DNA of 58,903 bases from the NCBI RefSeq assembly GCF_014596525.1, contig NZ_MSJP01000081.1, positions 1-58,903 of the forward strand, read 5' to 3'. Below the pieces are notes generated by a model. The model did not search any database and was not told the DNA's origin. It was given only the letters and a program-made list of their open reading frames with translations. Below, piece by piece: positions 8,203-16,746 of the stretch. The translations under genes and the position numbers were made by a program. This stretch comes from Streptomyces sp. CBMA291 (GTDB taxonomy: Bacteria > Actinomycetota > Actinomycetes > Streptomycetales > Streptomycetaceae). Position 1 is the first letter of the stretch. Every line of letters begins with the position of its first letter.

Positions 8203-9116
8203 GCGTCGTTCTCCTTGCCCGGACCGGGGTCCTGCGGGGTGTCCTCGTCGGCGGTCCCGGCCTCCGGGGCGTCGGGCGCGGGGGCCTTCGGCCGTGGTGC
8301 GTCCGCCTCGACGGGCTCGCCGAGGTACGCGGCGATGACCCGCTCGTCGCTCTGGACGGTCTGGCTGTCGCCCTCGATCAGCTTCTGCCCCTGGACGAGC
8401 ACGGCGACCCGGTCGCACAGGTTGAAGATGAACCGCATGTCGTGCTCGATGACGAGCACGGCGATGCCCATGTCCCGGATGGCGAAGATGAGTTCCTCCG
8501 CCGCCCGGGTCTCCTGCGGGTTCATGCCCGCCGTCGGCTCGTCGAGCAGGATCAGACCCGGGTCGCTCGCGAGGGCGCGGGCGATCTCCAGCTTGCGCTG
8601 CTCGCCGTAGGGCAGGTTCTTGGCGAGGTGCCGGGCCTTGTCCTGGAGGCCGATGAACTCCAGGAGTTCCATGGCCCGCCGCTCGGACGCGGCCTCGGCC
8701 CGCTTGAAGCCGGGCCCCCGGAGCAGGGCCGACCAGAGGCCCTCCTTGGTCCGGGTGTGCCGCCCGACGAGGACGTTCTCCAGGACCGTCATGTTGTTGA
8801 AGAGACGGATGTTCTGGAAGGTACGGGCGATGCCGGCCGCGGTGACCTTGAAGGACTTCGGCGGCAGGACCCGGCCCTTGTAGCGGACCTCGCCCTCGGT
8901 GGGCACGTACAGACCCGTCAGGCAGTTGAAGAAGGTGGTCTTCCCGGCGCCGTTGGGGCCGATGAGACCGACGATCTCGCCGCTGTTCACGGTGAGGTCC
9001 ACATCGCGTACGGCGGTCAGACCGCCGAAGCGCATGGTGACCCCGCGCGCGTCGAGCACGGTCTCTCCGGCGGCGGGCGCGGGGGTGGCCCCGGCCGTCT
9101 TGGTGGTGGTCGTCAT
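8199..9116 (-). CDS. livG: branched-chain amino acid ABC transporter, ATP-binding protein LivG
   Basis: A 305-aa ABC ATPase with Walker A GPNGAGKTT, signature LPYGEQRKLEIARAL, Walker B LILLDEPTAGMNP and the LivG-type ending MRFIFNLCDRVAVLVQGQKLIEG. The core is about 255 aa. The protein carries a 20-residue Thr/Ala-rich N-terminal extension and a 40-residue acidic, Pro-rich C-terminal tail, both absent from E. coli LivG and of unknown role. Its start is 3 bp from the livM stop, and its stop overlaps the livF start. Confidence 0.93.
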   Translation of the reverse strand: MTTTTKTAGATPAPAAGETVLDARGVTMRFGGLTAVRDVDLTVNSGEIVGLIGPNGAGKTTFFNCLTGLYVPTEGEVRYKGRVLPPKSFKVTAAGIARTFQNIRLFNNMTVLENVLVGRHTRTKEGLWSALLRGPGFKRAEAASERRAMELLEFIGLQDKARHLAKNLPYGEQRKLEIARALASDPGLILLDEPTAGMNPQETRAAEELIFAIRDMGIAVLVIEHDMRFIFNLCDRVAVLVQGQKLIEGDSQTVQSDERVIAAYLGEPVEADAPRPKAPAPDAPEAGTADEDTPQDPGPGKENDA

Positions 9117-9119
9117 GGT

Positions 9120-10966
<1,847 letters not shown>

Positions 10967-10970
<4 letters not shown>

Positions 10971-11896
10971 GCCCTGTCCGCGACGCGCTCGCCGAGCAGG
11001 CCCTGTGGCCTGGCGAGGAGGACGACGATGAGGAGTACGAAGGCCCAGACGTTGGCCCAGGACTGGCCGCCGAGCTGCTCCATACCGGGGATCCGGTCGA
11101 TGTAGGCGGTCGCCATGGTCTCGGCGATGCCGAGGACGAGGCCGCCGATCATGGCGCCGTAGATGTTGCCGATGCCGCCGAGGACGGCGGCGGTGAACGC
11201 CTTGAGCCCGAGGAGGAAGCCCATCTTGTAGTCGACGACGCCGTACTTGAGGCCGTACGCGACGGCGCCGACGGCGGCGAACACGGCGCCGAGGGCGAAC
11301 GCGATCACGATGATCCGGTCGGTGTTGACGCCCATGAGCTTCGCGGTGTCCGGGTCCTGCGCCGTGGCCTGCATACCGCGTCCGGTGCGGGTGCGCATCA
11401 CGAAGAAGGCGAGGAAGGCCATGCAGATCGGGGCGGCGACGAGCAGGAAGACGTCGCCGGTCTGGATGGTGACGGAGCCGAGTTCGATCGGGCCGCCGGG
11501 GATCTGCGGGAAGGTGCGGGCGGACTTCGCCTCCGGGTAGGCGACCCAGACGGCGTACTGGAGGGCGAGCGAGAGGCCGATGGCCGTGATGAGCGGCGCG
11601 AGCCGTGGACCGCCGCGGAGCGGACGGTAGGCGAAACGTTCCGCTCCGACGGCTATGGTCGTCGAGACGATCACGGCACCGATGATCATGAGGGGTAGCG
11701 CCACCCACATGGTGGTGCCGCCTGGCAGCAGGAGCCAGACCGTCAGGGCGCCGAAGCCGCCGGTCATGAAGATCTCGCCATGGGCGAAGTTGATGAGCTG
11801 GACGATGCCGTAGACCATCGTGTAGCCGACGGCGATCAGCCCGTACATGGATCCCAGTAGCAGGCCGTTGACCAGCTGCTGCGGCAGTTCGTTCAC
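10967..11896 (-). CDS. livH: branched-chain amino acid ABC transporter, permease LivH
   Basis: A 309-aa integral membrane permease, the same length as E. coli LivH. It opens with NELPQQLVNGLLLGSMYGL and contains the family motif YGIVQLINFAHGEIFM plus the loop RTRTGRGMQATAQDPDTAKLMGVN. I chose the GTG at 11896 because a strong GGAGGA sits seven bases upstream (11904-11909). An ATG 36 bases further upstream (11932) would include this ribosome-binding site inside the gene and lacks its own. The stop overlaps the livM start. A stem-loop separates it from livJ. Confidence 0.9.
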
Positions 11897-11929
11897 CGCA
11901 TTGTCCTCCGAGACTTTCGACGGGTATGA

Positions 11930-11969
11930 CACCGCGCGGGGCGCCGAGTGGGCGGCCCCCCGCGCGGTG
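11930..11969 (-). terminator. intra-operon hairpin between livJ and livH (probable attenuator)
   Basis: Two perfectly complementary 12-base arms (11930-11941 and 11958-11969) enclose a 16-base loop. It lies 28 bp after the livJ stop and before the livH ribosome-binding site. Such hairpins in ABC operons commonly stop part of the transcription or protect the upstream mRNA, giving more binding protein than permease. That role here is inference. Confidence 0.7.
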
Positions 11970-11997
11970 AGCTTGCAGGTGAGTCGGGTGGGGCGGA

Positions 11998-13239
11998 TCA
12001 GCCGCCGAAGGTGCCGGACTTGACGGGCTTGAAGGCGCCGCCCTTGACCTGGTAGACGGTCAGCTGCTTGTTGGTGGTGTCACCGAACTCGTCGAAGGAG
12101 ACGGCGCCGGTCACGCCCTGGAACGAGACGCCCTGCATGGCCTCGACGACCTTGGCGCGGGCACCGTCGGGCAGCTTGCCCTCGTTGCCGTCCACGACCT
12201 TCTTGACGGCCTCGATGATCGACCAGGTGGAGTCGTAGGAGTAGCCGCCGTAGGCCTCGAAGGCCTCCTTGTAGTTCGCGGCCTTGTAGTTGGCCAGGAA
12301 CTCCTTGGCGGAGTCGAGGCTGTCGATCGGGGCGCCGACGGAGGTGGCGATGTCGCCCTCGGCCGCGGGGGCACCCGCCAGCTTCACGTACTCGGGGCTG
12401 AAGAGCGCGTCACCGCCGACGACGGTGACCTTCGCGCCCGCCTCCTTGATCTGCTTCGCCAGCGGACCGGCGGCGGGGTACTCGCCACCGTAGTAGACGA
12501 CGTCCGCGCCGGAGCTCTTGACCTGGGTGGCGACCGCGGAGAAGTCCTTGGTGTCCGGGTCGATGTGCTGGGTGCCGACGACCTTGCCGCCGAGCTTCTC
12601 CCACTCGCCCTTGAAGGTGCCCGCGAGACCGGCGCCGTAGGTCTTCTTGTCGTCGATGATGAACGCCTTGGTCTTCTTGGCGTCCTTGAAGACGTACTGG
12701 GCCGCGAACGGGCCCTGGATGGCGTCGGTGGTGGAGGTACGGAAGTACGACTTGTAGCCGCGCTTCTTGTCACCGGCGGCCCAGTTGGGGCCCTGCGAAA
12801 GCGACGGGTTGGTGTTGGCCGGGGAGACCTGTGTCAGCTTCGCGTCGTCGAAGACCTTCTGCATCGACTCGGCGACACCGGAGTTCAGCGGGCCGACCAC
12901 GCCGAGGACGGTCTTGTCGGCGACGAGCTTGGTCGCGTTCTGCTGGCCGGAGGAGGGCTGCGCCTGGTCGTCCAGGACCTCCAGCTTGAAGGTCACGCCC
13001 TTGACGTAGGCCTTCTTGTTGGCCGTCTTGACCGCGAGGTCGGCCGAGTTCTTGATGCCGAGGCCGAGGGCGGACAGCTCACCGGTCAGGGGGGCGTCGA
13101 GACCGATGGTCACGGTGACGCCGCCACCGTCGCCGTTCTCGGCGGCGCCGCCCTTGTCGTCACGCGAACCACAGGCGGTGAGCGTGAGCGCTCCCGCGGT
13201 GACCGCGGTGGTGAGTATGAGCAACGAACGGTTTCGCAC
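11998..13239 (-). CDS. livJ: branched-chain amino acid ABC transporter, substrate-binding lipoprotein LivJ
   Basis: A 413-aa periplasmic-binding-protein type I. The N-terminus is a lipoprotein signal peptide with lipobox LTAC (lipidated C23), followed by a polar Gly/Asp/Glu linker. The mature part begins VTVTIGLDAPLTGELSALG, the ligand-pocket start of the Leu/Ile/Val-binding family, and contains VLGVVGPLNSGVAESMQ. The start is GTG 13239 with AAAGGA about eight bases upstream. It is the first gene of the operon and is separated from livH by a 101-bp gap with a hairpin. The upstream 538 bp is non-coding and palindrome-rich, so the operon promoter should be there. Confidence 0.93.
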   Translation of the reverse strand: MRNRSLLILTTAVTAGALTLTACGSRDDKGGAAENGDGGGVTVTIGLDAPLTGELSALGLGIKNSADLAVKTANKKAYVKGVTFKLEVLDDQAQPSSGQQNATKLVADKTVLGVVGPLNSGVAESMQKVFDDAKLTQVSPANTNPSLSQGPNWAAGDKKRGYKSYFRTSTTDAIQGPFAAQYVFKDAKKTKAFIIDDKKTYGAGLAGTFKGEWEKLGGKVVGTQHIDPDTKDFSAVATQVKSSGADVVYYGGEYPAAGPLAKQIKEAGAKVTVVGGDALFSPEYVKLAGAPAAEGDIATSVGAPIDSLDSAKEFLANYKAANYKEAFEAYGGYSYDSTWSIIEAVKKVVDGNEGKLPDGARAKVVEAMQGVSFQGVTGAVSFDEFGDTTNKQLTVYQVKGGAFKPVKSGTFGG

Positions 13240-13706
13240 GAAGGGTCCTTTCCCTGGCGCGGCCCCCTCGAGCGAGGCGGTGCCGTGAAGCTGCGGAGCA
13301 AGGGGCGCCGTGGTGATACGCCGGGCCGTACTGGGGTTGGTACAGGGCCGTGCAGTAGAACGCGCCCGGCGGCGCGGTGACTGGCGGTGACTCTAAGCGC
13401 AGGTGGGGAGGGTCGGGGAGCGGCGGGCACATGATGTGACTGTCTTGTTATGCCGACAGGGAAACCGCGTGCGTGGCGACGGGGAAAACCGGGACATAGG
13501 GGATCGTTGGGCGTCGTTCGCCTCGCGAGAACTCCCAGTTCCGCTAAGGGGCTTGAGCGATTCTTGGTACTGACGGTCCGCTCAGCGGACTATCCGGATA
13601 TCGGACAGCGGCGGAAAGCTGAGCGGACGAACCGGCCCCTCCGGTTCTCCCTGCCCGACCCCCGGCCGAAGTGACGCAGAGTGACGAAAACCGGGGCGGG
13701 AACGCC
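13240..13706. other. palindrome-rich non-coding region upstream of livJ
   Basis: No convincing gene is seen between livJ and the terminator at 13707, although a 74-codon frame exists at 13450-13674. The segment holds several exact inverted repeats: 13576-13590 (7-base arms GTCCGCT/AGCGGAC), the 10-bp palindrome TATCCGGATA at 13591-13600, and AACCGG-CCCCT-CCGGTT at 13630-13646. A further GAGCGGAC copy lies at 13621. CTGTC/GACAG arms flank an AT-richer core near 13440-13460. It may contain the liv promoter and operator and possibly a small RNA. Confidence 0.5.
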
Positions 13707-13740
13707 GGAGGGGGCGGCACCCGCAGGTGCCGCCCCCTCC
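13707..13740. terminator. 15-bp terminator hairpin downstream of the thioesterase gene
   Basis: The arms are perfect, 15 bases each (13707-13721 and 13726-13740), with a CGCA loop. It lies 37 bp past the stop of the minus-strand thioesterase gene and is the likely end of that transcript, insulating the liv promoter region. Confidence 0.8.
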
Positions 13741-13777
13741 TTGCCCCTCAGGGGCCCCGCCGCTGGTCAGGCGCCGC

Positions 13778-14293
13778 TCAGACCTCCGCGCCCGCCCCCG
13801 CGGACCCGCCCGCGCCGGGCATCGGCGTCGCCTCCTTGCCGGTCACCTCACGCAGCAGACAGGTCAGCCGCGCCGAGCAGACGCGCCGCCCCTCCTCGTC
13901 GGTGATCACGACCTCGTACGTCGCCGTCGACCGCCCGCGGTGCACCGGGGTCGCCACGCCGGTCACCAGGCCGTCGCGCACGCCCCGGTGATGGGTGCAG
14001 TTCAGATCCACGCCCACCGCGACCCGGGAGGGCCCGCCGTGCAGCATCGAGCCGACCGAGCCCAGCGTCTCGGCGAGCACCGCCGACGCACCCCCGTGCA
14101 GCAGGCCGTAAGGCTGGGTGTTGCCCTCCACCGGCATGGTGCCCACGACCCGCTCGGCCGAGGCCTCCAGGATCCGGACGCCCATCCGCTCTCCCAGGTG
14201 TCCCGCGGAGAAGAGCGCCGGGAGGTCGACACCGAGCGCCGCGTACTCCTCGACGACCTCCGGCGGGAACTTCACGTCCTGCTGCTCGCCCAT
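13778..14293 (-). CDS. PaaI-family hotdog-fold acyl-CoA thioesterase
   Basis: A 171-aa single-domain hotdog protein. The signature YGLLHGGASAVLAETLGS (residues about 82-99) contains the HGG turn and the catalytic-helix Glu of the PaaI/YbgC/4-hydroxybenzoyl-CoA thioesterase group, and the VGVDLNCTHHRGV strand follows. It should hydrolyse small or aromatic acyl-CoA thioesters in the cytoplasm; the exact substrate is unknown. The last about 20 residues are a Gly/Ala-rich tail outside the fold. It starts 50 bp after the oxidoreductase stop on the same strand, so the two may be co-transcribed. A terminator hairpin follows. Confidence 0.85.
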   Translation of the reverse strand: MGEQQDVKFPPEVVEEYAALGVDLPALFSAGHLGERMGVRILEASAERVVGTMPVEGNTQPYGLLHGGASAVLAETLGSVGSMLHGGPSRVAVGVDLNCTHHRGVRDGLVTGVATPVHRGRSTATYEVVITDEEGRRVCSARLTCLLREVTGKEATPMPGAGGSAGAGAEV

Positions 14294-14343
14294 GGCCAGG
14301 CTCCGTTCATCCTCGTCTGGATCTCACGCGCCTGAGCAAACGC

Positions 14344-16626
14344 TTAGGCGGACGGCGATTGTTCCAGACGGACGATCACGGACTTGCTCGCGGGGGTGTT
14401 GCTGACATCGGCCGTCGACTCCAGCGGCACCAGCACGTTCGTCTCCGGGTAGTAGGCGGCCGCGCATCCGCGGGAGGTCGGATAGTGCACCACCCGGAAG
14501 CCGGGCGCCCGCCGCTCGCTGCCGTCCGTCCACTCGCTCACCAGATCCGCGTACGCCCCGTCCGCGAAGCCGAGCGCCGCCGCGTCCGCCGGATGGACCA
14601 GGACCACCCGGCGCCCGTTCCGGATGCCCCGGTAACGGTCGTCCAGGCCGTAGACCGTGGTGTTGTACTGGTCGTGCGAGCGCAGCGTCTGGAGCAGCAG
14701 CCGCCCCTCGGGCACCCGGGGGAACTCCACCGGAGCCGCCGTGAAATGGGCCTTGCCGGACGCCGTCGGGAACCGGCGCTCGTCCCGGGGACCGTGCGGC
14801 AGCGTGAAACCGCCGGAGTCCGCCGCCAGACGCGCGTTGAAGTCCTCGAAACCGGGCACCACCCGCCCGATCCGGTCCCTGATCGTGCCGTAGTCCGCCT
14901 CGAACTCCTCCCAGGGTGTGGCCGATCCGGCACCGAGGACGGCGCGGGCGAGACGGGCCACGATCGCCGGCTCCGACAGCAGATGGGGACTCGCGGGCGG
15001 CAGATTGCCGCGCGAGGCGTGCACCTTGCTCATCGAGTCCTCGACCGTCACGAACTGCCTGCCGCCCCGCTGCACGTCCTTGTCCGTACGGCCGAGCGTC
15101 GGCAGGATCAGCGCGCGCCCGCCCGTGACCGCGTGCGAACGGTTCAGCTTCGTCGACACGTGCACGGTCAGCCGAGCCCGGCGCATCGCCGCCTCCGTCA
15201 CCTCCGTGTCGGGCGTCGCCGCCACGAAGTTGCCGCCCATCGCGAAGAACACCTTCGCCCGGCCGTCGCGCAGCGCCTGGATCGACCGCACCACGTCGAA
15301 ACCGTGGTGACGCGGCGAGACGATCCCGAACTCCTTGTCCAGGGCGTCGAGGAAGGCGGCCGGGGGACGCTCGAAGATCCCCATCGTGCGGTCGCCCTGC
15401 ACGTTCGAATGGCCGCGCACCGGACACACCCCGGCGCCAGGACGGCCTATGTTCCCCCGCAGCAGAAGGAAGTTGACCAGCTCGCGGATGGTCGGCACCG
15501 CGTGCTTGTGCTGCGTCAGCCCCATCGCCCAGCAGACCACCGTCCGCTCCGAGGCGAGCACCATCTCCAGGGCCCGCTCGATCTCCGCCCGCTCAAGACC
15601 CGTCGCGGCGAGCGTCTCCTCCCACTCCGCCCCCGACGCGGCGGCGGCGAACTCCTCGAACCCCTGCGTGTGCGTACGGACGAACTCCTCGTCGACCGCC
15701 CCAGGCGTCTCCAGGACCAGCTTGTTGAGCAGCCGGAACAGCGCCTGGTCGCCGCCGATCCGGATCTGGAGGAACAGATCCGTGAGCGGGGCGCCCTTGA
15801 GCATGCCCTGCGGGGTCTGCGGATTCTTGAACCGCTCCAGACCCGCCTCCGGCAGCGGATTCACCGAGATGATCCGCGCCCCCGCCGCCTTCGCCTTCTC
15901 AAGGGCCGAGAGCATCCGGGGGTGGTTCGTCCCCGGGTTCTGCCCCGCGATGACGATCAGATCGGCCTGGTGCAGATCCTCCAGGGAGACACTGCCCTTG
16001 CCGACGCCGATCGTCTCCGTCAGGGCCGAGCCCGAGGACTCGTGGCACATGTTGGAACAGTCCGGCAGGTTGTTGGTGCCGAACTCGCGGGCGAAGAGCT
16101 GAAGCAGGAACGCCGCCTCGTTGCTCGTCCGCCCCGAGGTGTAGAAGAGCGCCTCGTCCGGAGAGTCGAGCGCCCGCAGCTCCTCCGCGAGAATCTCGAA
16201 GGCGCGCTCCCAGGTCACCGGCTCGTACCGCTCGCCGCCCTCCGGCAGGTACACCGGCTCGGTGATCCGGCCCTGCTGCCCCAGCCAGTACCCGCTGCGC
16301 TCCGCGAGCTCCGCCACCGGATGCGCCGCGAAGAACTCCGGGGTCACCCGGCGCAGCGTCGCCTCCTCGGCGACCGCCTTCGCCCCGTTCTCGCAGAACT
16401 CCGCCACATGCCGCTTGTCCCCCTCCGGCCAGGCGCAGCCGGGGCAGTCGAAGCCGTCCTTCTGGTTGACCCTGAGCAGTGTCCGCGCGGTGCGCGCCGC
16501 GCCCATCTGCTCCGTCGCCATCCGCAGGGTGTGCCCGATCGCGGGCAGTCCGGCGGCGGCGTGCTGCGGCGGCGTGACCTGCGGTGCGTCCTGGACCGGG
16601 TCACCGGTCGGCGGCTTCCTGACCAT
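14344..16626 (-). CDS. FdhF/YdeP-family molybdopterin oxidoreductase
   Basis: A 760-aa enzyme of the formate-dehydrogenase-alpha-like superfamily. The N-terminal FDCPGCAWPEG cluster is the Fe-S-proximal motif of the YdeP subgroup. Further on are FYTSGRTSNEAAFL, NLPDCSNMCHESSG with SALTETIGVGKG, the cofactor-binding IVIAGQNPGTNHPRML, and a C-terminal molybdopterin-dinucleotide-binding domain (LRSHDQYNTTVYG). Members are cytoplasmic. The physiological substrate is uncertain, and the E. coli homologue YdeP is linked to acid resistance. I start at ATG 16626 behind GAGGGAG. An in-frame ATG at 16665 exists, but it would precede the transcription start predicted from the promoter at 16668-16690. It is divergent from polA, and the two promoters are mirror copies. 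Confidence 0.87.
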   Translation of the reverse strand: MVRKPPTGDPVQDAPQVTPPQHAAAGLPAIGHTLRMATEQMGAARTARTLLRVNQKDGFDCPGCAWPEGDKRHVAEFCENGAKAVAEEATLRRVTPEFFAAHPVAELAERSGYWLGQQGRITEPVYLPEGGERYEPVTWERAFEILAEELRALDSPDEALFYTSGRTSNEAAFLLQLFAREFGTNNLPDCSNMCHESSGSALTETIGVGKGSVSLEDLHQADLIVIAGQNPGTNHPRMLSALEKAKAAGARIISVNPLPEAGLERFKNPQTPQGMLKGAPLTDLFLQIRIGGDQALFRLLNKLVLETPGAVDEEFVRTHTQGFEEFAAAASGAEWEETLAATGLERAEIERALEMVLASERTVVCWAMGLTQHKHAVPTIRELVNFLLLRGNIGRPGAGVCPVRGHSNVQGDRTMGIFERPPAAFLDALDKEFGIVSPRHHGFDVVRSIQALRDGRAKVFFAMGGNFVAATPDTEVTEAAMRRARLTVHVSTKLNRSHAVTGGRALILPTLGRTDKDVQRGGRQFVTVEDSMSKVHASRGNLPPASPHLLSEPAIVARLARAVLGAGSATPWEEFEADYGTIRDRIGRVVPGFEDFNARLAADSGGFTLPHGPRDERRFPTASGKAHFTAAPVEFPRVPEGRLLLQTLRSHDQYNTTVYGLDDRYRGIRNGRRVVLVHPADAAALGFADGAYADLVSEWTDGSERRAPGFRVVHYPTSRGCAAAYYPETNVLVPLESTADVSNTPASKSVIVRLEQSPSA

Positions 16627-16667
16627 CACGCTCTCCCTCGGGGCAGTGTCCTGCGGCGTACACATCG

Positions 16668-16690
16668 ATCCTGTCACGCACCACCGACAA
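16668..16690 (-). promoter_or_regulatory. PafBC-type DNA-damage promoter of the FdhF-like gene
   Basis: On the minus strand: TTGTCGGTG (16690-16682), eight bases, then CAGGAT (16673-16668). This matches the RecA-independent damage promoter TTGTCRGTG-N8-TANNNT except for C at the first -10 base. It forms one arm of a 24-base inverted repeat (two mismatches) with the polA promoter. Confidence 0.65.
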
Positions 16691-16717
16691 CGGGGCACCC
16701 CGGCGGCGTGGACGGGA

Positions 16718-16740
16718 TTGTCGGTGGTCCGTGGCAGGAT
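16718..16740 (+). promoter_or_regulatory. PafBC-type DNA-damage promoter of polA
   Basis: TTGTCGGTG (16718-16726), eight bases, CAGGAT (16735-16740), then six bases to the GTG start at 16747. This is the same architecture as ogt and uvrB and predicts a leaderless mRNA, although AGGA in the -10 could also act as a ribosome-binding site on a longer transcript. The first -10 base is C instead of T. Confidence 0.7.
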
Positions 16741-16746
16741 CGTCAT

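Noticed and set aside
13450..13674. A 74-codon frame in the gap upstream of livJ
   Set aside because: It has no ribosome-binding site, Arg/Gly-biased composition, and overlaps the palindromes.
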